NCBI GenBank assembly: GCA_049601915.1
Contig: JBMYRB010000003.1
Span: 310,001 to 374,000 of the forward strand
Reading direction: 5' to 3'
Source: UBA8079 sp049601915
GTDB lineage: Bacteria; Pseudomonadota; Alphaproteobacteria; UBA6615
Length of the DNA stretch: 64,000 nucleotides
Every line of letters begins with the position of its first letter. Position 1 is the stretch's first letter. This document shows, piece after piece, positions 1 to 8,101 of this stretch. Both the position numbers and the translations under genes were made by a program. The notes below the pieces were generated by a model, which made no database searches, was not told the DNA's origin, and was given only the letters and a program-made list of their open reading frames with translations.

Positions 1-933
1 TATACCAAAATTAACTGCAATATGATTTGAATCGTCAAATTTATGTGAGACCTTGACGTCTAAATTTAATGCTGTAGTGTTTTTATTTTTTGAGAGAGAC
101 CTGCTGAAACTATTACCTAAGTTGTCGGCATACGAGGTCGATCCCTTACTCTTCGCGCGGTATACTGATAAAGCCCCTGTCCCCGTGATAGCCCACTCCT
201 CATCTAAGTTTTTTACGAATTCACCCGCAAAAGTCCACCCATAGTAATTTGTAGTTAGCTCTTCGTTATTAACGACAGATGTGGATAGGGCGTTGGTCGC
301 ATGGTCTCTGATAGCGCCATTTTGAGTTGTTTTCTCACGGATACGTCGAAATGAGGGGCCAACCTGAACACTGAACATGGGTTCGCTGCCGGTGTAGACA
401 TGTTCATCCCCATTTTTCTGATTGTAGTCTAATTCCCCTACAAAATTTATAATCCAGTAGTAAAATTTCCGCGATATATCGGCGTCCAACCGCTCGGGCG
501 AGGAGTTTGTCTGCTGAAAGTCACCGTCTTCTTCAATCCAGCCAAAAACATTGTCTCCGTCCCTTACACGCGAGAGAGAGCCGCTACTCGTAAATTGGTG
601 GTAAATTCCATTGATGTCGAAACCAAACATATCCGACCCTAGGATTTCGCCGTTTTCATGATGTCCTAGAGACCCGGCAATATTCCACCCGCCGACAGAG
701 GTGTCGATAACCGTGAGTGGCCGAGACTCCTGACCGCCGATAGTCTCGCCCCCATAGAAAAACCCGTTGTCGGGCAGATTAAACCTACTTACCCCTGCAC
801 CAATCTCAAGATGAAAACATTTATCACCCGTAGAGATGCAATCATCTTCAGCTGCTGAGGCGATTGAAGCTCCGAGTGTCAATTGAATTAGAGCAACCAC
901 GAATGGTGTTGAGAGCAAGCTAAATTTATTCAT
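1..933 (-). CDS. Partial secreted, probable outer-membrane beta-barrel protein (C-terminus off window)
   Basis: An uninterrupted reading frame of 311 codons runs from an ATG at 933-931 to the left edge; I checked every codon and saw no stop. The start has a GAGG ribosome site about 7 bases upstream. The N-terminus (MNKFSLLSTPFVVALIQLTLG...ASA, then AEDDC) is a clear signal peptide, and the mature part is rich in aromatic/Gly/Ser/Asn stretches with alternating polar and hydrophobic residues, as in outer-membrane barrels or autotransporter-like adhesins. No specific family was recognised. Base composition is much more AT-rich than the rest (19 G/C in the first 60 bases), suggesting acquisition or strong surface-protein divergence. 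The 3' end is missing, so the barrel call is inference. Confidence 0.72.
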   Translation of the reverse strand, partial: MNKFSLLSTPFVVALIQLTLGASIASAAEDDCISTGDKCFHLEIGAGVSRFNLPDNGFFYGGETIGGQESRPLTVIDTSVGGWNIAGSLGHHENGEILGSDMFGFDINGIYHQFTSSGSLSRVRDGDNVFGWIEEDGDFQQTNSSPERLDADISRKFYYWIINFVGELDYNQKNGDEHVYTGSEPMFSVQVGPSFRRIREKTTQNGAIRDHATNALSTSVVNNEELTTNYYGWTFAGEFVKNLDEEWAITGTGALSVYRAKSKGSTSYADNLGNSFSRSLSKNKNTTALNLDVKVSHKFDDSNHIAVNFGI

Positions 934-1318
934 ATTTTTTCCTCAAACCAAAAATAAGAAAGTTTTTTTCTCGAATCGGAGAAATTTTTATACTGAATGG
1001 ATGCCTATACCCTAACCCCCGAAAACGCAAACTCTAATCGTCAGGGTTATCGAGAAGGACGAGGGAATCCTGACGGTTCATGACACTTAATCTGGTCAGA
1101 AACGACAAATAACGAGGGTTGGAGCAACTCCTGGGGGATGCCTGTTAGGAGCTCCTTGGTCAGTAGATCAAATTCAAGACAGAGAATGAGATTGGAACAT
1201 CTCTGTTCCGACATCAGTGGAGAACAGGACTGATCCACCCACGGATCGACGGCATTTGATCTTCAGCTTGTGCGCCGTGGCATCCCGCCAAAAGCACTAA
1301 AGAGAGGAGTGGTCGCTC
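934..1318. other. Intergenic region with no supportable gene
   Basis: This is an AT-rich stretch next to the left-edge gene, grading into normal composition. It should hold the promoter of the minus-strand outer-membrane gene and that of the plus-strand hypothetical operon at 1319. Short open frames here have no ribosome site and no recognisable product. Confidence 0.5.
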
Positions 1319-1675
1319 ATGTCAGCGACAGTTCTAAAGTTGCCGCGCCGCAAGAAAGCACAACCGCGGCGTCCAAAGCCCCGACAACGCGTGTTCTACG
1401 CCGGCTACCGCTACACAGGAGCGGCAATGTGTCAGGACGTCCAGCAGGTCTATCTAAAGCGTCATGGCAATAATGAATGGAGCCTGATCTTTTACTTCGA
1501 GGGCAGGTCATGTGAGGTCGACCGGTTTAAGCCCACCGAAGTCCCGCTCAAGCTGGACGAGCATAGGGTGCATGACGCACCGACACGGGAAGAATTAGAG
1601 AAGATGGGTTGGTGCGATCCCGATGACGCGACCGTCTATCACATCGCCTTCGACCAGCGCCTTGGTGTCGAATGA
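1319..1675 (+). CDS. Hypothetical protein, 118 aa
   Basis: Small soluble protein with a very basic, Pro/Arg-rich N-terminus (about residues 7-24) followed by a mixed domain with aromatic beta-strand-like stretches (LIFYFEGRSCEVDRF) and an acidic C-terminus. I do not recognise the family. The start is supported by AGAGAGGAG at 1301-1309, nine bases before the ATG. Its stop overlaps the next start in an ATGA, so the two genes are probably translated together. The basic head could bind nucleic acid, but that is a guess. Confidence 0.65.
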   Translation: MSATVLKLPRRKKAQPRRPKPRQRVFYAGYRYTGAAMCQDVQQVYLKRHGNNEWSLIFYFEGRSCEVDRFKPTEVPLKLDEHRVHDAPTREELEKMGWCDPDDATVYHIAFDQRLGVE

Positions 1676-1827
1676 CCGACAAGCAAAAGATACCGCTTGC
1701 CCAGTTCGACGCCACGATGTCGCGCGAAGAAATGGCTCGAAATTTACTTACGGCGCTTCAGAAGGCGGGGTTTAAGACCCCGCCGCTGAAGAAGGTGTTA
1801 GAGGCGTATCCTAGGAAGGACGAGTAG
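1672..1827 (+). CDS. Small hypothetical protein, 51 aa, coupled to the upstream gene
   Basis: A 51-codon frame starts at the ATG inside the ATGA overlap with the 118-aa gene and ends at TAG 1825-1827. The product is charged and probably helical: a segment around MSREEMARNLLTALQKAGF and then a Lys/Pro-rich tail. No family is recognised. The case for it being real is the four-base overlap typical of translational coupling, plus normal codon use; the case against is only its small size. Confidence 0.5.
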   Translation: MTDKQKIPLAQFDATMSREEMARNLLTALQKAGFKTPPLKKVLEAYPRKDE

Positions 1828-1836
1828 AGCGACAAG

Positions 1837-2091
1837 TCACATCCCCCGATACGCACGCTCGTTGGACATCCCCAACTTGGGAGCCCCTACCTGCTTCTCG
1901 GCGATGTTGCCGCAGACAGAACAGGTGAACCGCTGCCGGATGTAGTCAACGTCGGGCCGTCCATCCTCCAGCCACTCAGCAGGCATGATCTCGTCCCACC
2001 GGCCGCATGGTTGGCAATGGAGAGCAAGGGTCATTCCCGAACCGGCAAGGCCCGAGATGGTGCTAATGATGATCGGCGTTTGGTCGGGCAT
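1837..2091 (-). CDS. Small zinc-ribbon-like hypothetical protein, 84 aa
   Basis: Two CxxC knuckles are visible (C26/C29 in HCQPCGRW and C57/C60 in CSVCGN), 27 residues apart, which is the layout of a zinc ribbon. Small alphaproteobacterial proteins of this type, with a C-x-x-CGR near the start and a CS-x-CG near the end, are common and uncharacterised; a structural or DNA-binding zinc site is the reasonable inference. The gene is convergent with the small hypothetical operon, only nine bases away. Confidence 0.6.
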   Translation of the reverse strand: MPDQTPIIISTISGLAGSGMTLALHCQPCGRWDEIMPAEWLEDGRPDVDYIRQRFTCSVCGNIAEKQVGAPKLGMSNERAYRGM

Positions 2092-2222
2092 GGGGTCAGT
2101 TTAGCGTCTCTTGAGGCGGCTAGCCAACGACCACGCCCACGGAGGACGCGTTAGGTGAGGCTGTGCTCACCCAACGCTTACTTGGGTCCTCACGGGAGGG
2201 GATGAGGAGCCCGGCAGACTTT

Positions 2223-2723
2223 TTATTGCGGCAGGATCACCGTATCGATCACGTGGATCACGCCGTTCGAGGTCTCGATATCTGCAGTGGTAACAGATGC
2301 ACCATTGATCTTCACACCGCTCGTGGCATCGATATCGACCGTGCTGCCCTGGACGGTTTTAGGGCTGAGTTTCTTGCCGGCGATATCGGCAGCCGTAACC
2401 TTACCGGGAAGCACGTGGTAGGTGAGCACGGCGACGAGCTGCTCCTTATTTTCCGGCTTGAGGAGGTTCTCAACAGTGCCCGCTGGCAGCTTGGCGAATG
2501 CCGCATTGGTAGGTGCGAAAACGGTGAACCGACCGTCACCTTTTAGGGTCTCGGCAAGACCGGCGGCCTTCAAGGCAGCCACAAGGGTGGAGAAGTTTTC
2601 ATTGGCTGCAGCCGTATCGACGATATCCTTGGCACCATGACCACCGGCCAATGCAACGGTCGAGGACAGGGCCAAAGCAACGGCCATGAATGCAAACGCA
2701 ATGTACTTTTTGATCGGTTCCAT
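2223..2723 (-). CDS. Secreted fasciclin (FAS1) domain protein
   Basis: The 166-aa product has a signal peptide (residues 1-26, cleavage near ALA-GGHG) and one FAS1 domain filling the rest. FAS1 landmarks are visible: FTVFAPTNAAFAKLP (66-80), the TYHVLPG stretch (101-107) and the closing VIHVIDTVILPQ. Single-domain bacterial fasciclins are exported proteins linked to adhesion or surface interactions; the precise role is unknown. The start ATG has GGAG about 8 bases upstream. It stands alone, with no operon partners. Confidence 0.93.
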   Translation of the reverse strand: MEPIKKYIAFAFMAVALALSSTVALAGGHGAKDIVDTAAANENFSTLVAALKAAGLAETLKGDGRFTVFAPTNAAFAKLPAGTVENLLKPENKEQLVAVLTYHVLPGKVTAADIAGKKLSPKTVQGSTVDIDATSGVKINGASVTTADIETSNGVIHVIDTVILPQ

Positions 2724-3756
2724 TCGGAACTCCGTGGTGAGAGGTTGAAAACGACGTGTTTACGCGCGGCGTTTTCGTTCGGATCAGTCCCGGAACGCCG
2801 GCGGGTCAGATAATTTTATGGTAGCCGCACTGCGCATTGACGCACTGGAGTGGCTATTCCTTGATGCGCGCGGCCACCGCCGCGCACGGCTCTCTCGCAA
2901 CGGGGGAGCGTGGTCAGGAACGCAGCTAGTGCCGTAATCGTAGTTGTTGAGTAGTCGGAAGATTCTAGGCCCAACGCAGATCACATCAAGCAGTGGCTCA
3001 CCTGCTCCGTCTGCGCCCACGCCGGATGCGCAGGCCGAGTTTGATCACCTTACCGGCGATGCGGGCGGTCCGAACGGCGAGGCGAGCGGTCTTGAGGGGT
3101 GGCATGAGCATCGTGTCGATCGAGTTGCTGGAGGAAGACAAAGTAGAGGTGGTGTGAGAACTTGGAGTACTTCAACGCGAATGTCGGCCTTGCCCGTCGC
3201 GCGACGGACACGAATGACCCACCTCTGATTCCCACGTCTCAAGCATGGTCAAGTAGTCCGCGTGTAGTAGGTATATTTGTATAACACTAACAACATTGTG
3301 TAAAAACAATATATTAATAATAAATACTCTTTAACACTTTATTAATTATAAAATTTTTAACCGAACGAACTTATACTCGACATTGCAATGTCGGGATGTT
3401 CCGGCATTCCTGATTTTAAGGAGACTGACAAGTTTGGGACACAGAGCCTGTTTGCTGGGCTGGTGCGTCGGTCGTTGCAGGAAGCAACATTGCAGAAGCA
3501 GCCCAACCCAATCACTCGTGCACGGATCGCACTAGTGCCCTCACCCATCTGGCAAAGAAATACAGCGAGGCGCCAGTCGCCATCAGACTTGCCAGTAATG
3601 GTGGCGTGGTTGAAGTGTTGAGCGAACCCGCGGGATCGACCTGGTCGATCATAATCACAATACCCCACGGCATGGCTTGTATCGTCGCCTCAGGCGAGCA
3701 TTGGGAACCGCTATTTCCTATCAAGGCCGGGTCGAAAATATAGCGGAATTTCAGTA
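2724..3756. other. About 1 kb without a supportable gene; contains an AT-rich patch
   Basis: Several short frames occur on both strands, but none has a convincing ribosome site, domain or codon pattern. A striking AT-rich patch lies at about 3270-3360 (only five G or C in 3301-3360), followed by the palindrome at 3378-3393. The composition break and lack of genes suggest a decayed or inserted segment, or a regulatory/intergenic spacer of an accessory region. Confidence 0.5.
3378..3393. repeat. 16-bp perfect palindrome
   Basis: CGACATTGCAATGTCG reads identically on both strands and sits just after the AT-rich patch at 3270-3360. It could be a binding site for a dimeric regulator or a recombination/ori-type site; nothing nearby assigns it. 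Confidence 0.4.
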
Positions 3757-4239
3757 CTATTGGCCCGGCAGACCGTCATAGACAACCCTGTCACCGGCTT
3801 TGATACCGAGCCTGCGGGCGGTCCCGGCATTGAGTTCGAGGACAGCACGCGCGCGTTTTCGCGATGTAATCGTCGTCCGCGACAGCGGGATCGTGTTTCT
3901 GGCGATACTCACGATGCGTCCGTCGCTCGCGATAAACAGCATGTCCAGCGGCAGATAGGTATTGGCCATCCACATGGCCAGGATACGGTCACGGCGATAG
4001 ACAAAAAGCATGCCGGCATCCGGCGCCATCTCGTTGCGAAACATCAACCCGCGGGCCCGCTGCGCGTCGTTCGTGGCGACCTCGACATCAAAATTGTGCA
4101 CGCCGTCCAACGTCTCGATTTTCAGGGTTGATCGCTCGAAATCGACGTCGTCCTGCGCGTGCACCATGCCGACCATAAAGAGTCCCAGAATCAGTGCAAG
4201 CGCTACATAAAGATAGATTTTTTTATTTAATTTTTTCAT
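3757..4239 (-). CDS. DUF192 family exported protein
   Basis: This 160-aa protein has an N-terminal signal peptide (MKKLNKKIYLYVALALILGLFM..., cleavage near VHA-QDD) and a single DUF192 domain, seen from the hallmarks QRARGLMFR, MLFVY, MWMANTYLPLDMLFI and VLELNAGTARRLGIKAGD. DUF192 proteins are small secreted or periplasmic proteins of unresolved function. The start ATG overlaps the stop of the deacetylase-family gene as ATGA (4239-4236), so the pair is co-transcribed and probably translationally coupled. Its first codons are unusually AT- and Lys-rich, which may help reinitiation. Confidence 0.92.
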   Translation of the reverse strand: MKKLNKKIYLYVALALILGLFMVGMVHAQDDVDFERSTLKIETLDGVHNFDVEVATNDAQRARGLMFRNEMAPDAGMLFVYRRDRILAMWMANTYLPLDMLFIASDGRIVSIARNTIPLSRTTITSRKRARAVLELNAGTARRLGIKAGDRVVYDGLPGQ

Positions 4240-5423
4240 ATATCTATCTCTCTTTTCTTATTTTTTACATACACACTGTGTGCCTTCGCTAGAAGCTCTC
4301 GAACGGGTGTGCGAACAGCACCTGCGCCGGGTCGATCCGCGATGCTGTCAAACCAGTGCGCCGGCGGGTTTTGACCGCCCGCCCGGTTCCATTCCAGGTC
4401 TTTCAAAATGGACCTCGCCGCGACCGGCACATTGTCGGGAATGGGGTGCCTATTTAGCGTCGCCCATACGCCGGACCAGCACCGCGCGACACTCCAGGGA
4501 TTATACCCCCCGCCTCCCGTGACAAGCATCCGCGGCGCCAGATCAGCGACCCGCGTGACGGCCCGCCAAATGGCGCCGTTGCTTAATTCCATGCGGCTTA
4601 ACGGGTCGTCCGCCAATGCATCCGCACCACACTGTAAAACCAGCACCTCGGCACTATATTTTCGCCCGATGGGCACCACGAGTTCCTCGATGATCAAATC
4701 AAACTCGGAATCGCGTAATCCTCGCGGCACGGGGATATTGCAGGCGGTCCCGCCTTCATGGTCATCGAGACCGCCCGTAAAGGGCCAGCGACGCTCCTCA
4801 TGAATGGAAAGCGTAAACACGCCCGGATCGCCGGCAAAGGCATCCTGAACACCGTCGCCATGGTGTGCGTCGAAATCTAGATAGAGTATCCGCTTGAAAC
4901 CGAGGTCCTTCAGGCGCAGCAAACCGAGGGCCAAGTCGTTGAAATAGCAGAATCCACTCGCCCGGTCGGGGCGACCATGGTGGGTCCCGCCAGCGGGGCT
5001 GTATATGACGCCCGCATCGACGGAACCGAGCATTTCCGCACCTGCGAGCACCGCACCGGCCGAGATCGCCGGACGGCTGTACATGGTGTCGTGGATCGGG
5101 TTTTCGAGACGTCCCAGATTGTACCGCTCACGATCCTCTGCCGACAGCTCGAGCGACCGTTCACCCCGGCGCAAGGCGTGAAGATAATCCGGGTCATGAA
5201 ACCGCACGATCTCGGCCGGGCTCGCCGCCGCGCTCTCGATGTAGGCATTCTCTGGAAGCCATCCCATCGCCCGGCATAGATCGATAGTCGCAGGCACACG
5301 AGGTACGGAGAGCGGGTGCTTCGGGCCGAAATTGGAACGGCGGTAGATTTCATTGCCAATAAACAGCGGGCGCGCAAGCTTGCGAAAGGGCTCCGGGGAA
5401 CTGGCGCGCGCGGGTTGGCTCAT
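4236..5423 (-). CDS. Histone deacetylase superfamily (AcuC/Hda-like) hydrolase
   Basis: The 395-aa product is a zinc-dependent deacetylase of the arginase/deacetylase fold. Visible motifs are HPLSVPRV near the start, the active-site pair in GGTHHGR (H148-H149), the metal motif LDFDAHHGDG (D185 and H187 as likely zinc ligands), CGADAL and the late GGGGYN loop. Bacterial members remove acyl groups from protein lysine or from small amides such as acetylpolyamines; the substrate cannot be chosen here. The gene is divergent from the TPP-riboswitch-controlled thi operon and overlaps the DUF192 gene by four bases. Confidence 0.92.
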   Translation of the reverse strand: MSQPARASSPEPFRKLARPLFIGNEIYRRSNFGPKHPLSVPRVPATIDLCRAMGWLPENAYIESAAASPAEIVRFHDPDYLHALRRGERSLELSAEDRERYNLGRLENPIHDTMYSRPAISAGAVLAGAEMLGSVDAGVIYSPAGGTHHGRPDRASGFCYFNDLALGLLRLKDLGFKRILYLDFDAHHGDGVQDAFAGDPGVFTLSIHEERRWPFTGGLDDHEGGTACNIPVPRGLRDSEFDLIIEELVVPIGRKYSAEVLVLQCGADALADDPLSRMELSNGAIWRAVTRVADLAPRMLVTGGGGYNPWSVARCWSGVWATLNRHPIPDNVPVAARSILKDLEWNRAGGQNPPAHWFDSIADRPGAGAVRTPVRELLAKAHSVYVKNKKREIDI

Positions 5424-5505
5424 ATGTTTTGCCTACCGCGACGGGGCATAATTGGCAATCGAAGGCGTTGACGTTTCGCGTCGCAACACATCATATTGAA
5501 CGTCA

Positions 5506-5596
5506 CCACATGGGGAGCCATTGCGGCTGAGAGGTCTCGCATTGTGCGGGACGACCCTTGGAACCTGATCCGGTTAACACCGGCGGAGGGACGTGG
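5506..5596 (+). promoter_or_regulatory. TPP riboswitch (THI element)
   Basis: The conserved TPP aptamer blocks occur in order: GGGGAGCC (5512-5519), GGCTGAGA (5525-5532), ACCCTTGGAACCTGATC (5554-5570), then the CCGGTTAACACCGG hairpin and GGAGGGA (5584-5590). It lies directly upstream of thiZXY. The 5' CCAC (5506-5509) can pair with GTGG (5593-5596) as P1, which would bury both the Shine-Dalgarno-like GGAGGGA and the GTG start when TPP is bound. This points to translational repression by thiamin pyrophosphate. Confidence 0.93.
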
Positions 5597-6384
5597 ATTT
5601 GACCGACGCCGACCTGAGTATTCTTCCAGCATCACAGATGCTCGGCCTCGACGTGCGCAACGCCAGGCTCGCCTGGGGGGCGAGCGTGTTGCTGGACGAT
5701 TTTTCGTTCAACGCAACCGCGGGTTCATGGACCTGCTTATTGGGCGAAAGCGGCGTCGGAAAGTCGACCCTGCTGCAGACCATCGCCGGCCTCATCGAAC
5801 CCGTTGCACCGACCGAAATCCTTGCCCATGACGGCACGAAGCTCGTCGCGCGGGTTGCGTATATGGCGCAGCAGGACCTGCTCCTGCCATGGCTCAGCGC
5901 CCTCGACAACGTCGCACTGGGCACACGTCTGCGCGGTGAACCCGCGGATGCGAGCCGGGCCCTCGACATTCTCGCCCGCGCCGGTGTCGCCGAGCGGGCG
6001 AACGCCTTGCCAGCCGAACTTTCCGGCGGCGAACGCCAACGCGTTGCACTGGCGCGCACCTTGATGGAGGAACAGCCCATCGTGCTCATGGACGAACCAT
6101 TCTCGGCGCTGGATGCGATCACGCGCACGCGCCTTCAGGATCTGGCCGTGGAACTCCTCGCCAACCGCACGGTTCTGATGGTGACCCATGACCCGTTCGA
6201 GGCATTGCGCCTCGCTGACTGCATTCATGTGATGAGCAATGGTGCCGATTACATCGCCGCCCCGATCGTTCCACCGGGGCCGGCCCCGCGGGACCCGACA
6301 GATCCGGCGCTTCGGGAATCGCACCAATTGATCATGCAGCGCCTGAGCGGCAGTCCTGAAAAGCTTGCGGGAGACCCGGCATGA
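5593..6384 (+). CDS. thiZ: Thiamin-precursor ABC transporter, ATP-binding protein
   Basis: The 263-aa ATPase has Walker A GESGVGKST (51-59), signature LSGGERQRVA (143-152), and Walker B IVLMDE (163-168), and belongs to the nitrate/taurine/NMT1 importer class. It powers import by the permease and binding protein that follow. The upstream TPP riboswitch identifies the ligand as a thiamin precursor; ThiXYZ of Bacillus halodurans carries a formylaminopyrimidine. The GTG at 5593 is only about three bases from GGAGGGA, so the in-frame TTG at 5599 may be the real start. The stop overlaps thiX by four bases. Confidence 0.88.
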   Translation: MDLTDADLSILPASQMLGLDVRNARLAWGASVLLDDFSFNATAGSWTCLLGESGVGKSTLLQTIAGLIEPVAPTEILAHDGTKLVARVAYMAQQDLLLPWLSALDNVALGTRLRGEPADASRALDILARAGVAERANALPAELSGGERQRVALARTLMEEQPIVLMDEPFSALDAITRTRLQDLAVELLANRTVLMVTHDPFEALRLADCIHVMSNGADYIAAPIVPPGPAPRDPTDPALRESHQLIMQRLSGSPEKLAGDPA

Positions 6385-7145
6385 AGATTCTTCGTCCGGT
6401 CATCGTATTCGTTGGCTTTCTGTCGGCTTGGCAGGCCCTGGTCAGCGGACTGGCAATCGCGCCGTTTATTTTGCCTGGCCCGCTCGCAGTCATCGACGTC
6501 GCCATTGCGCGCGCCGATACGATCGCCGGCCATGCGCTGGTCACCCTAAGCGAAATTCTCCTCGGTTTACTGTTTGGAACACTTCTGGGGATGAGCAGCG
6601 CGTTGATCATGGCATATTTCAGAAGCGCGAGAGCCTGGGTCCTACCCGTGCTCGTGGTGTCCCAGGCGGTGCCCGTATTCGCCCTCGCACCGGTTCTGGT
6701 TCTGTGGTTCGGCTATGGGCTCTTCCCCAAGGTCGCGATGGCCACACTAATCATCTATTTCCCGGTCACCGCCGCCTTCTACGACGGCCTCAGACGGACC
6801 GAGCCAGGATGGGTTGATCTGGCCCGAACCATGGGGGCCTCGAAAGCCGCGATCCTGTGCCGAATACGCATTCCTGCCGCGATGCCGGCCTTCGCATCCG
6901 GTTTGCGTGTGGCCGCCGCAGTGGCGCCCATCGGCGCGGTCGTCGGCGAATGGGTCGGCTCCTCGGCCGGCCTGGGTTACTACATGCTTTTGATGAACGG
7001 CCGGGTTCAGACTGACGCGATGTTTGCCGCCCTCTTCGTCCTCGCGCTGCTCTCCGTCACGATCTATTTCCTCATCGACGCGGGCCTGCGCCGGCTCGTC
7101 TCCTGGCAGACAGACATCGATCCTGCCATCTCGAAGCAACCTTAG
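6381..7145 (+). CDS. thiX: Thiamin-precursor ABC transporter, permease
   Basis: A 254-aa polytopic inner-membrane protein of the BPD_transp_1 (SsuC/TauC-like) family with about six hydrophobic segments. The coupling EAA-type loop is seen around WVDLARTMGASKAAILCRIRIPAAMP in the third quarter. It forms the pore for the pyrimidine precursor captured by the downstream periplasmic protein. It overlaps thiZ by an ATGA and is followed by the binding protein 17 bases later, so the three genes form one TPP-regulated operon. Confidence 0.88.
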   Translation: MKILRPVIVFVGFLSAWQALVSGLAIAPFILPGPLAVIDVAIARADTIAGHALVTLSEILLGLLFGTLLGMSSALIMAYFRSARAWVLPVLVVSQAVPVFALAPVLVLWFGYGLFPKVAMATLIIYFPVTAAFYDGLRRTEPGWVDLARTMGASKAAILCRIRIPAAMPAFASGLRVAAAVAPIGAVVGEWVGSSAGLGYYMLLMNGRVQTDAMFAALFVLALLSVTIYFLIDAGLRRLVSWQTDIDPAISKQP

Positions 7146-7162
7146 AACCAGGACTTAATAAC

Positions 7163-8101
7163 TTGAAAAAATCTGTTTTATCAGTCTTCCTCATCCTATT
7201 CCTCAATACCGGTTCGGCGATCGCGGACGACAAGATCACGGTCATGCTCGACTGGTTCATCAACCCGGACCATGGGCCGCTGTATGTCGCGCTCGAACGC
7301 GGTGAATTCGAAAAACGCGGGCTGGAGGTCGAACTGATCGCGCCTGCTGATCCCAATGATCCGCCCAAGCTGGTCGCGGCAGGACGCGCCGACCTTGCCA
7401 TCTCCTATCAGCCCCAGCTCCACCTGCAGGTCGCCCAAGGCCTGCCGCTCACGCGGATCGGTACGCTGGTCGCCACGCCGTTGGCTTCGCTGGTGGTCCT
7501 CGCAGACGGCCCGATCACCTCGATCGCGGACCTGAAAGGCCGGAAAGTCGGATTTTCCGTGGGCGGTTTCGAAGACGCGCTGCTCGGCGCGATGCTGGCC
7601 AAGCACGGCCTTGCGCTCGACGACGTGGAACTCGTGAACGTCAACTTTTCCCTGTCGCCGTCCCTGATGAGCGGTCAGGTCGACGCGGTCATTGGCGCCT
7701 ACAGGAACTTCGAGCTCAACCAGATGGACATCGTCGGCCGGCCAGGCCGGGCGTTTTTCCTCGAGGAAGAAGGCGTGCCCGCCTATGACGAACTGATCAT
7801 CGTAGCCAAGAATGACCGCCTGTCCGAGCCACAGTTCGCCTCGTTCCTCGATGCCATCGAAGCGGCCACCCAGTTCATGATCAATCGGCCGGACGAGGCC
7901 TGGGAACTGTTCATCAGGGGCCGCAAGGATCTAGATGACGAGCTGAACCGCCGCGCCTGGCGGGACACCCTGCCCCGCTTCGCATTGCGGCCGGCGGCCC
8001 TGGATAGGGGCCGGTACGACCGTTTCGCGGATTTTCTAAAGGGTCGCGGTCTCATCGAGACCATCCCGCCGGTCGACAGTTACGCCGCGGAACTGCGCTA
8101 G
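7163..8101 (+). CDS. thiY: Thiamin-precursor ABC transporter, periplasmic substrate-binding protein (NMT1/THI5-like)
   Basis: The 312-aa protein starts at TTG with AGGA nine bases upstream and has a signal peptide (MKKSVLSVFLILFLNTGSAIA). The mature N-terminus, VMLDWFINPDHGPLYVA, is the NMT1/THI5 motif found in pyrimidine-binding ThiY proteins, followed by LVAAGRADLAISYQPQL and DLKGRKVGFSVGGFE. It captures the HMP-type precursor in the periplasm. The riboswitch, TTG start and position after thiZX all support the call. Its stop overlaps the convergent ABC exporter gene by four bases. Confidence 0.9.
   Translation: MKKSVLSVFLILFLNTGSAIADDKITVMLDWFINPDHGPLYVALERGEFEKRGLEVELIAPADPNDPPKLVAAGRADLAISYQPQLHLQVAQGLPLTRIGTLVATPLASLVVLADGPITSIADLKGRKVGFSVGGFEDALLGAMLAKHGLALDDVELVNVNFSLSPSLMSGQVDAVIGAYRNFELNQMDIVGRPGRAFFLEEEGVPAYDELIIVAKNDRLSEPQFASFLDAIEAATQFMINRPDEAWELFIRGRKDLDDELNRRAWRDTLPRFALRPAALDRGRYDRFADFLKGRGLIETIPPVDSYAAELR

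Noticed and set aside
2944..3242. Short frames in the 2.7-3.7 kb gap, including a small basic 37-aa reading frame on the minus strand
   Set aside because: There is no ribosome site or recognisable family; the basic sequence could arise by chance in GC-rich DNA.
3357..3724. Overlapping short minus-strand frames near the palindrome
   Set aside because: Some parts look protein-like, but the frames are broken, lack start signals and have no family; they may be gene debris.
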